Assembly: GCA_026214975.1 (NCBI GenBank)
Contig: CM047808.1
Span: forward strand, 3,895,262 to 3,959,261
Direction: 5' to 3'
Length of the DNA stretch: 64,000 nt
Source: Gentiana macrophylla
Lineage: Eukaryota; Streptophyta; Magnoliopsida; Gentianales; Gentianaceae
The notes under the pieces are model-generated. The model did not search any database. It was not told the DNA's origin and saw only the letters and a program-made list of their open reading frames with translations. Positions 1 to 12,156 of the stretch are shown one piece after another. The position numbers and the translations under genes are program-made. How positions within the stretch are numbered: the stretch's first letter is position 1; every line of letters starts with the position of its first letter.

Positions 1-156
1 AAAGCAACTGGAATTCAAGCAGAGAATTTCATAACTATAACATACAAAAGTAGACGATTCGCATAACAAATTGTAATCCGTAGGAAAAAAAAGAAAACGA
101 AAAGAGAAAAATGAAAGTAAAGCAGAAAGAGGAAAGAGAGAAGAATGATAAACTAC

Positions 157-300
157 CTTTTCTTCGAACTCCGCTTCCTCCATGGCGAGGAGCATCTCGT
201 CGTTTTGCGGTTTAGGCCATTGAGCTTGTAGCAACTGCGAGGTCGGAATTACCCGAATCGCCGACGGGTATTGCGTCATGAACGCCGGGAATTGCATCAT
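157..300 (-). CDS. First coding exon of a small conserved plant protein, probably APC15-like (partial)
   Basis: On the minus strand an ATG at 300-298 opens 48 codons. They begin MMQFPAFMTQYPSAI and end LLAMEEAEFEEK at 157, followed directly by a good donor (AAG|GTAGTT). The peptide has the start I recall for the small acidic plant protein annotated as anaphase-promoting complex subunit 15 (At5g63135 type), whose next exon should begin near CNEIRK. That assignment is from memory of the family, not from a search. The rest of the gene lies left of position 1 and is not in the window. The region just upstream (301-660) is AT-rich with a few GC-rich patches and should contain the promoter, but I see no clear TATA box. 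The exon call is fairly safe; the product name is tentative. Confidence 0.55.
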
Positions 301-2093
301 CCTTCCTTTTCAAAGTTATTTTCGGTCGGTCGTGCACAAACTAGCAAGACTATAAAGATCAAGGGAAAATCACAAATTACCTCCTTCAAGTATGTCGAAT
401 GCAAAATTACAACATTAAACACACGCGAATGACGTGTGTTTCGCGTCTCCGACGGCCAATAGAGATCTTACGCCTCGCCGGGGTTTTTGATGCGATCGTT
501 TGACCAATTTTATCCGCTTTTTCCTCGCTTTCTTTTTATTTATTCTCACGTGTGAAGCGATGTTCCGCCAGATATCTTTTAATGTGATACGCTTTTGTGA
601 TTATTTAGGACATCTTGGGGTTCATCGACGCTGACGCGTTTTGGCCGCTTCTCGTTTGTGGATATTAATTAATAAAGTGTTGTTTCCTAAAAAAAAAACA
701 TTAAACTTTAAAATATTACTACATCGACGTAATCAAGTCGTCGTAGTTCTTTAGGAAACAGTGAATTGTTTAAATAAACTACGACGACTGTAGTTCCTTA
801 GTCGACGTAGTTAACTTTGAAAATTGTTTATATAGAGCGCATGCTTATATGCTGCGTGGGCCGTGTCCTTGGTGGACTGCGGTTCGTGTTCCCTAAGGAA
901 GAGATAAGCGTTGTTTAATCCCCTTGATTGTAGAAGATAATCTTGGTGATTTGAATATAAGATCAGAGCCTTTATGGTTGAAGACTCTTTCCATGTTTAT
1001 CTGATTAATTATGCACGCGCGTGGGGAGTTTGATCTGAGGCGGACACAGGCCGACCTGGGAGGTCCGGGCTGAGTTGACGGATCTTTTGTACCTTGGCCG
1101 ACCTGTAGAGGTCGGGGAGGATGGATGAGCTGGGCTCAGCTCGAATTCTCGGGGCTTCTGGCCTTTAAGGTGGACTTTCTTTGTCTTCATTTATGGTTGA
1201 GTTACTGTGGGGATGACACGTGGCGATGTGCTAATTTGACTTCCGTCATAAGCCCCCCAGATCCAGCTGATCTGCCTAGATTGCAGCTCGGCTCGGTCAT
1301 TCAGACTTCATTATTTCACCCGACCACCAAATCGTAATTTCGTCTCTGACCATATCAATTTGAGCAGATGAAAGACGAAATATATAGTTTTAATAAGAAA
1401 AGATTCAAGCGGTCGAGATCAACATGCCGTCATATATATGATGGTCTCACACACATCACTCGAGATCAACATGCCGTCATATATATGATGGTCTCACACA
1501 CATCACTTGATGAAAACCCACATTTCTTCATTGTCGAAATTTTCTATTCTTTTGCCTCTCATCCATCTTCGTGCTTGCTTTCTCTTCTTGTTCGATTCTA
1601 TTGTCGATTTCTTGTTTTTCCTTCACTACTTTTAGAATTTAAAGCCGTAGTCTCCTCACAAAATGACACATTTCCCAATTTCCCTCCCTTGAACAAGGAA
1701 TTTGTTAAAAACATGTCATGAATCGAACTGGAAAATTAGTTAGTGGGCCGAGTCTGAATCAGTTCATCTTCTATTCTTGTCATTTTATGTTTTCTGCTGC
1801 TGATGTCATAAGTTGTTTAGTCTGTTTTGTGAAATGGCATTAGGCCGTTGTAGTTGTTTGCTGTGTATGCAAGTTGGCACCATGGGGAGGTATAAGGTGT
1901 AATTGGAAGAAACCAGAGGAAATTGATAGAAATCTGCTAAATTACCCTCTTTATTTCTTCTATTTCCTCTATAATTCATCCTCTCTTCCCTTCCCAAATT
2001 CCCCTGTTTCTTCTTCGTATCTACATTTTACTTTCAAGTTTGTGACAAAACATTAGATTGGGTTGTCTTTATTTTCGTCTATGTATTCTTTAA
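301..2093. other. Spacer: promoter side of the first gene, hairpin-rich and LTR-like debris
   Basis: No convincing gene. Around 680-820 there are inverted segments: TTTCCTAAA near 684 against TTTAGGAAA near 750, AGTCGTCGTAGTT near 735 against AACTACGACGACT near 780, and TCGACGTA at both flanks. This suggests a decayed small inverted-repeat element. 1020-1330 is clearly GC-richer than its surroundings (repeated GGCCGACCTG-like words) and looks like a fragment of an LTR or other transposon. The open frames there are short and have no family resemblance that I recognise. 1740-2090 shows nothing further. Confidence 0.4.
1413..1506. repeat. Perfect 47-bp tandem duplication
   Basis: Two identical 47-base units abut at 1413-1459 and 1460-1506. 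Each begins TCGAGATCAACATGCC and ends CACACACATCAC. No base differs between the copies, so the duplication is recent compared with the surrounding decayed DNA. Confidence 0.9.
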
Positions 2094-3040
2094 TCATGAC
2101 GATTGGGATTGTAGTGATGAAATCAAGGATTTATAAAGGGCAGATAGGTTGTTGTAATCTACAAAATTAGAGAAAAGGTGTTTAGCACAAGCTGTAAGAG
2201 CCTTTAAAATGGAAATTGAGACATCAAGTAACAAAATTTTTATTAGTATATGAGTAGGATTTGAGGAATAAGATGAATTGGGAGTATAAATACCTGTTGG
2301 AGAGTCTGATTTAGACCTGCCTTCTTGAACAGACTCCAGGCCTTGCTCATTTATTAGGTACCTCATGCCTTGTTCAGAACTCCTTCTATGTTATACATTC
2401 CCAAAAGATACTTATGTGTTTGGCTGTTAATGATATAGATTGGCTGTTAGCATAACCTCTCCCAAAAGATACTTATGGCAGAGTGAAGTCAACATAAAAG
2501 AAGCTCTCACCACCTCAATTATGTATTTATTTCTCCTCTAACAACATCATTCTGCTGAAGCAGTTCAAACACATGAACTTTGCTGGAGAGTTCCTTTGTC
2601 AAGAAAGAATTTCCGAAGGACATTATTGAAGTATTATGTCCTATTATTTGTGATTTTTTTTTTGATCTTGAAATTGAGTTTTGATCATTTTATAAAGGCT
2701 TTTAAACCTATTCAACTTAACCTTTCTGATTCAGGATCCTTTATATAGCCAGGATATCCTAGTGTAATGAAAGTGACAAACCCACCTTTTCCATTTCAAA
2801 GTTTTAATTCTAGAGGACCCCACACATCACTATGTATCATAGTGAAAGGTTGTAGGTTTATAGACTTGAGAATGATACATTTTCCTGCTCTTGTTTTTGC
2901 CATTTCATATATGTCACATCAAGTTAAAACACCCTTTTATTTATTAATGAAAAGCTTTGGATGCAATATTTTCTTCATATAAGACAAACTGGGATGCCCG
3001 AATCTTTTGTGTCAAAGTAAAACATTGTAATGGCCTAAGC
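2094..3040 (-). mobile_element. Decayed Ty1/copia integrase region
   Basis: Reading the minus strand across frames gives the usual copia order. First comes a GAG-pre-integrase block with HKRFGHPS near 3000. Then come MAKTRAGKC and MIHSDVWGPLE near 2850-2900, containing the first catalytic Asp in HSDVWGP. Next is GFVTFI, then a frame-broken match to the QTSC..TPQQNG..ER stretch near 2510-2600. Finally ISNFVDYNNLS-like text lies near 2130-2170. Many stops and frameshifts break it, no LTRs were seen and RT/RNase H is missing. It is a relic and certainly not functional. Family assignment rests on motif order, which is characteristic of plant copia elements. Confidence 0.75.
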
Positions 3041-3420
3041 GAGGATCGTAATGAAAAATGTTATAATTCATAGATATCGAGAAAGTAGGGAAAGAACGAT
3101 TTCTTGGGTTGAGGCAATATCCGAAACTGATTTCGGTTATAGAAATGCAGATGGGATCGATGCAGTGGACTCTACTGTTGTGATGTATATAAGTGGCAAC
3201 GAATATGAACCTGATGTGTACTGATTGTGATCTTTAGGGTGATTGTGATCTTTTGATCAACACAACTTTTGTATTTTATATCAAATGTAAACATTGGTTA
3301 CATCATTGTATTTTGTCCGGTGTATTGTATCACAACTTTGCTACTATAATATTGTTGAAGTTGTATTTTTTAATTTTCTGTAGAACTCAACTACTCTTGT
3401 TGTCTTCTTGGCAGGCTCTT
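3041..3420 (+). other. Upstream flank of the Harbinger transposase
   Basis: No gene supported. A short stretch near 3100-3220 reads WVEAISETDFGYRNADG in one frame and could be the tail of a partner protein of the Harbinger element, but I cannot assign it. The transposase start at 3421 (MARSSLSTRN) was preferred over upstream in-frame codons because the preceding sequence is T-rich and non-conserved. Confidence 0.3.
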
Positions 3421-4633
3421 ATGGCACGATCTTCATTGTCAACGAGAAATAGAAATTTTCGTGTTGTTGTGACTTGGTGGATGCAATTGTTGGAGTTTAT
3501 TAAGGTACTTGTCCTAGTTGCGAGCTATATTGCACAACAGGAAGGAGACACATATATTCCACATGGTCTCGTAAGAGCCCAAAAGCGTAGCGAACACCTC
3601 AAACGGCTCATTTACGAGAACAATGTCTATTGTCGGGATAACCTCAGAGTTGACACTCCTACTTTTGTACTTCTGTGCGATTTACTTGAAAGTAGGGGGC
3701 TAACGCATAGCAAGGGTGTTCGCATAGATGAGATGGGTGCCACATTCCTCAATATCATTGCACATCACACCAAAGTTCGTTCTGTAAAGTTTAGTTTTTG
3801 GAGATCGGGTCAGACTATACACAAGCATTTTCATAGAGTGTTGAAAGCTTTCATACGATGTCATAGTGTCCTCCTTGCAAAGCCTGAACCTATACCAACC
3901 GATTCAACTGACCAACCATGGAAGTGGTTTAAGGTAAGTAGCACACCAGTTTGCGAATCATACATAGTGCTCGTAGATTGTTTATCTATGGATTTGAAAA
4001 TGATGAATACTTGCAGGGATGTCTAGGTGCTCTTGATGGAACACACATCCCGGTAAGAGTTGATATGAGCGTTAGACCACGCTATATGACACATAGCTAT
4101 GAATGCCTTGGGTGTATGCAATCCGAACATGGAATTCATTTTTGTATTACCAGGCTGGGAGTGTTCTGCTGCCGATGGACGAGTTTTACGAGATGCTATC
4201 CATATGCAAAATGGTTTGAGGGTTCCAAGAGGTTTGTCATGACCTTAGAATATATTTTACATTTATTGGTGTGATCACTATTTTATTTGTTTGACTTACA
4301 TTCGGGTGTAGGGCAATATTACTTATGTGACGCTGGATACACCAATGTAGAAGGTTTTCTTGCACCTTATCATGGTCAACGATACCATAGAAGTGATTGG
4401 GGTGGGAACGCCCATAGACCTAGTAATTTTAAAGAACTTTTTAACTACAAGCATTCTAGTGCAAGAAACGTAATTGAGAAAGGCATTGGTGCTATTAAGA
4501 TGTGGTGTGCTATACTTAAAAGTCCTTCATTTTACCCAATCCGTGTCCAGAGCCGTATTGTTAATGCATGTTGTCTTCTTCACAACTTCATCAGGAGGGA
4601 AATGCCTGATGATCTTATAATGGACGAAGTGGA

Positions 4634-6506
4634 TGTTAGGTGTGATGCCCGAAAGACAATTTTGTAATTGTTTTATTTAATAAATGAAATGATATTATTA
4701 TTCATATTTATTATTCTCATAATCACCGATGTGACAATAGTATTTACACTACATAAAACCCTAAGTATATCGTTTATGTAATCACTTAACTCAGTGTATG
4801 GTATATACACGGGAGGATTGAGTTAGTGAAGATGTACTTAAAATACAATTAGCCCGTAGTGATGTTAATCGAGAGTATCGGGTCTCTCCTTTAACGTGCT
4901 ATTAATGCGCCCATAACACAATAGGTGTGATTGTCTTATCTCGGACTTTCGGTTAAGAGAACCTAATGGGGCATTTATATATGATAGATATATCATATAG
5001 TAAGTTTGGACCGATTTGATTAGAGTTCTCGATATAATTCCGTAATCGAGAAGTCTTATCGAATCAATGGATGATCATATTTATGGATATATCTTAATTC
5101 GAGGTGATCACGATCAACTGCTTGAATCGATTATGAAGTTTGACTTGACGGTTAAGGATTACACTCAGTCCGTGGTCCGAATTACCCCATCTTGGCATTG
5201 TCTTCGGATTGAGTGAGTAGTCGTGTTATCACGGATACGGAATCCATTCCTTCCATTTATGGAAGTAGATGAACAGCCTCTTTATTTGTTAATCCTAGAA
5301 ACTGATCGATCGCGCGAGTTCATATTACACTGATTAGCTACCAGTGAGTTGTATGAATTAATTGATCACTAGGGGGTTAATGGTAAATAAGGATAAGAGG
5401 TTCTGAAAAGGGTTAACGGTAACTTCCCGATTTAGAATGAACAGTCTATGGAGGATTAATCCATATGTAATGATTATATCAATGGACGCTTATTATTATT
5501 CTCGTGAGGAGATAAATATAATCTTATAATCGGAGGAGTGCAGTCACGGGATTATGGTGGCATATTCCTGTGATTGATTTATCGAATATAATTATTCTAT
5601 AATTATTTATTTGATTTATCGGAGCACGATTATTATTAGTCCATGGTCCCCGACGCGCTCCTAATATAAGCATAAATATTCTCGACGTCGAATCCTAATA
5701 ATATTAATTTAGTTCTTGTTGGACTTTATTAAAACGATATGTGAATTAATTGTTTAGTGAATTATTAAATTAGTTGGGCTAAATAATTAAAATACACTTT
5801 TAAAAGACATTTTTAAATGAACTTACAAAAAAATAGTGTGTTGATTTTTGACCTCATTGGTCAAATATATAGAAGGTGCGCATGGACCTTTCAAAAGAAA
5901 AAAAGGTGCGCATATTTTGTGTTATTATTTAATTATTGGAAAATTGGTTTTTCTTGGATAATTATTTAATGCATGATTTATCTTTTATTTGTTAAATGAT
6001 AATTCATGAAATATTAGATAATAATATGATTTATCCTAATTTGTTTGGGATAATTATTTTATTTATCTTTTATTTGGAAAAAGGATTAATGTAATAATTA
6101 TCTCTTAATTATTTAATCTTGGAGAGAATGAGATTACTCTCTCATATATAAAGAGAGTTATAAAGTCTAAACACACAAAGCAAATTTCGACTTCACCATA
6201 TTATTTGGAGAAGGAAAATCTTTGGCCAAGGGGAGATGAGAGGAAAAGCTTGGAGTTTTTCCGGTAGCATATCGGAAGGGTTAGTCGAGAATTCCTTCCA
6301 CCGGAGTTGCTTGGATCACACGTCACGGAAGATCGTGGTGCTCTTCACATCTTCTTGCAATCTTTCTCTTGCGGTTCTTCAACTTGGTTTTAGAGATCCA
6401 AGAGGTATGATCTACAACCCTTGTAGATATAGATCTAGTTATTTAATTACGATATTTTATAGATCTAGATCCATAAATCGCTCACCAGCGTATGATATTA
6501 CTAACA
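4634..6506 (+). repeat. 5' LTR of the LARD-like element
   Basis: 1,873 bp, TG...CA. A TATATAAAG box lies at about 6145-6153, within a stretch repeated in the other LTR, so transcription probably starts shortly downstream. Several small indels distinguish it from the 3' LTR, so the insertion is not brand new, but long blocks are still identical. Confidence 0.92.
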
Positions 6507-8215
6507 AGGTATCGATCCGCCATGGTGATCTATATTTATATGTATAAAATATTAGATCTAGGAGTGGAAAACATATAGATTTTTTTAAAATATGCATATG
6601 TTTAATTTTTATGCTTATGAATGTCGTGGTTGAAGAGATGGATTGGGGTTGGCATCATTTACCTGTTAGATCTATTGTAAACTCATATAAACGATGAAAA
6701 TTCGTCCATATGAGTATAGAAATTATGTAATTCCTTTTATTGCAATTTTAATTTCCAGAAAATAGATCTGTTTAGTAGCTGTTTAGTTATTTCGTGTTTC
6801 CGTTGATTGAGCCGTTGAAACGACGATCCCTCCGGTCAGAATCAAGATTGGAAGATGATGAACAATTTCACAAATTTTGGCGTCGATCAGAGTCCGCTTC
6901 AATATCCTTTTGATGCTGCGAAGAAGCTGCTGTAACAGAAAAACGCAGGATTCACAGATACACTACCTGTGACTTCCTCAATTTTCTGGGAGAGTTTGGA
7001 CCGTTGAAACGCAAATCCGACCGTTCAGATTGATCAACTGGGAGTTTCGGACGTACCATAAAAAATTTAGGTTGATCGGGATTCATCTCGATTCCCGATC
7101 TGCCTCAGGAATTCCTTGATGCAGTGCAGTCAAAGTCAGATTCAGCAGCAAGTTTGGCGGTTTACTGGAGAAAATTGGTAAGTCAAAGCACCGATCCAAC
7201 CGTCCATATTGAATTTCAAGGAGTGAAGATAAGATCTGGAAAATATCGTCACAATCCGAGTTCGTTTGGTTTCCGATCATCGAAGAATTTGAACAGCAAT
7301 AATTATGTTAGAAAGTAGTAAACCCTAGTTAGAGTTTGGTTATTTATTTTCTAATAGGTTAGATCACGAAGTGCTAATCGATTCATCTCGGTGTTTAAAT
7401 TTTCCGCAATTTATTTTTATGTGTTTGATCATAAAATAGACATAAAAACGGAATTGCCATGACATGCATCATATCATAAATCCACTCCTTGCATACATGT
7501 AGAATTTTAATTTTGGTAATTAAAATAGACATGTATACAAACTCGTGTAATTAGTTGAAATTTAATTAATACGTGGTAATTAATAAATTTAGTAACTAAT
7601 TAAAGATCCGAGGACGGGTTATGAAATCGTTAAGCCTTTCGGTGTGTGTTCTCGGTGAACCGCCTTAAAGCACAAACGAGATCACGTTTTCGATTCGTAG
7701 TGTCTACGAGATTGAATGATGGTAAAAGAACAATAAATCTTGGATAAAAACGGTTCGCCTATAGGTTGGGTGGTCAACTGAGCTAGGCTCGACCGACTTA
7801 TCCCTCCTAGTGTGATGTATGCACGGGGGTCCGGCAAGACTAAGCTACACCGGCGAGCGGAGGGGTGATTCCTTCTTATCTCAATGTGGCTCTCTTGACC
7901 CGACTTCGTCCGACTGTCACATATGTTCCAACGAATAGGACGGGTAGGCTTGCCTACGTTACCGACACCATTCGGAATCCTTGATTTGATGTGCTTTTAT
8001 GTTAACATCAAAAAGACGTGGTTAGTTAACCCACCACCACTTCCAAAATATTGAGTGGGAGCGGGGAAGACGACAGCCAACCCCACGGCCTCTATTATAG
8101 ATACAAGTAAGTGAGAGAAGGGTGACGCCTCGCGGCGCTTTGATTTCGTCCCCCTACGGATGGTGTTCACCCCTATCAACATTCATGGCTTGGTCTCCGA
8201 AAGGATAGGATTTAC

Positions 8216-8268
8216 AGGTACTCGTCGGGTCACCGACCTATCCTACGACGGCACACTCGGGCGCATAC
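8216..8268. repeat. Interior motif repeated 3.7 kb away in the same element
   Basis: The block reading GGTACTCGTCGGGTCACCGA and continuing through CCTATCCTACGACGGCA and CACTCGG recurs at about 11947-11993 as GGTACTCCCGAGTCACCGA, then CCTATCCTACGACGGCATA and CTCGG. Such long-range conserved blocks in a non-coding element suggest a structural or packaging role, or simply internal duplication. Confidence 0.8.
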
Positions 8269-8856
8269 CAAGAGATCCGATATAGTAGGTCACACTCATA
8301 AAGGATATTTTTGGAAATATCTAGGCTAAAAAAAGGAAGGTAGTCAATGAATAAAGGGATGTTCGATTCTCGTGGGATGTTTGATTCTCACAAGTTATTC
8401 ATTGATGAGATTGTCTCGATTTAACCGTCATCTCTTTGACCTACCCTACTGGCGCACATTGAGATGCGAGGTTAAAACCTTGGAATGGTAGAGTAGACTT
8501 AATTTTAGTTTACAATTCCTAAAATAAAATATAGTAGTGTTAAACTTGAATTAATATATGTCATTTCATTTACAAAGATTATCCCTTACTAAATTGCTTA
8601 CAATTTATAATTGACTAGTATTGACTTCGTTAAAAAGTGGAAAGTAACTAGGACGTTGAATTAGTTAATCGATAATGCAATTATTTTTCGAAAGAGATAT
8701 TTTCTCTTAAGCCTTTTTAAAAAAAACCAGTGACATATAGGTATGTCACTAGTGTCATTCGTGTCAAACGGAAGACAAACTTAGTTTGAACAAAGGTGAT
8801 TTCGGACTTTGAAATTCTTCTAGTGAATTTTGAGTGTGTAGTAATTACACGAGTAA

Positions 8857-9238
8857 TTTTCTAATTGAAAAATCGGAAAATCATGAAGTGTTACTAGTTG
8901 GACGATATTTGGAATCGATGAACTAGTGGGAGCTTAATGATTTGTTGTTTTTCTAGAACATTAGAAAAGTGTAACTGACTACACACGTAACCGTTCTAAT
9001 TGAAAAACCGGAAAGTCATGAAATGTTGCTAGTTAGACGATATTTGGAATCGATGAACTAGTGGGAGTTTCTATGATTTGTTGTTTTTCGGAAACAATAG
9101 AACTATGTACGAAAGATTTTCTAATCGAAAAATCGAAAAATCATAAAAATAAAGCATTGCTCGTTAGACGGTATTTGGAACCGAAAAACTAGTGGAGCTT
9201 TAATGTTATGATTTGTTGTTTTTCTGGTATATTAAAAA
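8857..9238. repeat. Three imperfect direct repeats of about 110-120 bp inside the LARD interior
   Basis: Units at about 8857-8975, 8994-9100 and 9119-9238 share the same word order: TTCTAATTGAAAAA, then TCGGAAAATCATGAA, then GTTAGACGATATTTGGAA, then GATGAACTAGTGGGAG, then ATGATTTGTTGTTTTTC. Divergence between units is modest. They are spaced about 130 bp apart and do not encode anything. Confidence 0.85.
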
Positions 9239-12156
9239 ATCCGAGAAGTCTCGACAAGTAACACTCAAATAGACATCCCACGGTTCAAGAGTAGTGTCTA
9301 CTCACACGAATCGCTAGTTCAAAATGCTTTCCATTTACGGAAAGTCAAGAATGGGAGAGTATGTCTAAGAGTGTTAGTCATCTAAAATCGAGTTGATTTT
9401 AAGGCTAAACCGAAAATTAATAAACTGAAAATCATAGGATAAGGATAGTGATTTCGGATCACCAACCTATGAATCCTTAGCGATTTTCTTGAGCTAAGTT
9501 CTTTGGAAGAACAAGGCAGCAGTGCATTTAACGATTAAAAGAGTAAACAACGGGCAATTAATTTTAGCTAGAATAGTGGGAGTGATATGAGGAAATGAAT
9601 CTCGATTCAATCCTTGGATATCGCAGAAGATTTATTTTTCTTTAAGATTCGTTGGAACGAATGGATTTACCTTCTATTCGATAATTTGTTTGTCGATGAA
9701 AGTGAACATACCATTTGTAGTGCGAATCTAAGACTCGGACTTTTGTTTGATAAAGTCAAAACCACTTAGAATCTATGAAATATGTATATAAAACACATCT
9801 TAAGAACTATTAAAAGCAATTGGTTTCTATATTTAGATAAACGCTTCTTCATATTCCATAGTTAGTGCATAGTCCCTAAAAGACAAGACTCAAGACTGGC
9901 TCGTGGTGATTCCTTTCTCCCGATCCTGTTATAGTGTCTCAAAGGTTCAATGACTAAGTTTCCTTTCAATCGGGAAAGGATAATGGATATAAAGAAGTAA
10001 CATAGCTTGTTCATGACGACCTTCGAGTCGATGAAGATACGAGCTAGTAGGAGCTTCCGAGTAGTGACTTCTTGTCCTGATAACTATTCAAACACTCCGG
10101 TAAGTTTATCCAAAATATTATGAGGTTTCTCTGTTTTCAATGAGAGATAGTATTATATACTCGTAAATGGGCAATCACATAGTCCTGGGGACTGATGCTC
10201 GGCTCGCCTCATAGTGAAATATTTTCACTAAGTGAGAAACCGTTAAATTGCCTTATATAGTTTTTTAGACGTGCTACAATACAACGCTTAACTCAATAAA
10301 GATATTGGAAGTGAAATAACGGTTTACATTGAAATGTAAGACCGAGAAGTCTACCTAGAATATGCTTTGGAATTAACGGATAATGAGTGGATTCGGTTCA
10401 CCCAAATTCCGTCAATATAAGCATTTAGCACATGATGCTTGATGGTTTGACTGAATTTCGCGTACCGTTCGGGTCGCTGACCAATCGTTATATATCTTGT
10501 AGCATTGAGAAAAAGGTTCGTTATCGATTCTTGACACCGGGAAGGGACAGATTATGATGTTGCATCCTTTCCGATAGAGTCTATGAACAACAAACCTTGA
10601 ACCTTGGAGTACAGCTTACTCAAGGTAGTTACTTACTGATTAGATCAAACCACATCCAACTTTGGTTGTTGGTGATGACACTAAATACTCTTGAACTAAA
10701 TCGAATTTCGATCCACCAAGAAAATAGTGGGAGTATGGTTTATCCATTACCCATTATGGGTTCTCATGGACTTTATGGTCTACAGGTGCTCGATCGATGA
10801 CCTATGGATCTCTTGTGAGTCTGTATAGGATTCTCGATAATAGAGGTTGGTTTACAAGCCATAACCCCGTGAATGGAGTTTGGTACTCAGATATGTTCAT
10901 ACTCTTGTAGAACCACCCGAGTGTCTCAGCCCAAAGTGGGAGTAATTGGATCTACACTCGGAAAAGAGTAGAATGAATAGGAAAGTTCATCTTTCAAGAC
11001 AAAGCTTAGTGGTCTAGGGGTGATTCCTAAGACGTAGAGAGTTAATCGACTCTCTTACCACATAGTATTGCATGATTTCGTTCAAAAGCAGAAAATAGGG
11101 GTGATTCCCTGAGACTTTTCATGCCGAACAAACGGAATCTGGATTCATTCGGAACAGAAGGGTCTTCGCTTAAGAACCCATGACAGGATGACTGTCAAGG
11201 CTTATGTCCTTTGTGGATAAGAAGAAAACCTCTTGGTCATTAGAAGCCACCTGTTTCTAAAAATATGTGGATTTGACCAGCATATTGATAAGTCTTTTTG
11301 TAGACTGGATATCAATTTTAGTACAGTAGTGAATATATAAATTAGTGTTTGTGAAGGATAACACTGCACCAGTTGGAATCAACATGGGTGTGTTATCTGA
11401 AGTCAGAATCTGACAATACCACAATTCTCTCGCAATGCGAGTTTTAGACAACATTCAAGAGTTTGACTCGGTCGAATTCATTAGAATCGATCATCGTTTC
11501 CCATCCATCTTATTGGTTAAGATGATGCATCCACCATGTATGCAACATTCAACGAGGAAGTTCTACCCTATGCCTCAGGAATGACTCTCTAAATCTTTGG
11601 ATCAAGAGAAATGGGATGGATTCTCTTTCTAGTAAGAGATGGTCAGGTTATTGAACGTCAACTTTGATCGAATCTTAGATTCGGCGGTTAACAAAGCAAG
11701 TTTAGTATGTCCTTTAGTATCTTGAAGAGAACGAGGAATAATATGCGGACATATTCATGTGTGAACTTGGATATGTGTGATACATCGATTTTGACTTTAA
11801 GTCGATTGAGGATGATCGTTAAGTCGATCTCGGGCTCGATGTTTACTCGATACCACATGATTTGATAGACCGGTAACGCTTTTAGATTCTACGGATCGCC
11901 TCGAGCCGACAACTGACTAATCATTAAGACCCATGACATTTAGATGTAGGTACTCCCGAGTCACCGACCTATCCTACGACGGCATACTCGGAGTGTACTT
12001 TGGAATCTGAAATGGTTATGATATGCTTAATAGTACTAGATTACGGGATGGGTCTCCATTGCTTTTAGAGCAAGTGGGAGATGTAGTTTGTTGTATTTTA
12101 AATAATAGGGTGTGCTCTAAAACAATTAATCACATGCTTTCGTGCAAGTGGGAGAT

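Noticed and set aside
1005..1337. GC-rich patch with ORFs on both strands
   Set aside because: No conserved domain. Composition and repeated GGCCGACC words suggest a transposon fragment, but it lacks ends to define it.
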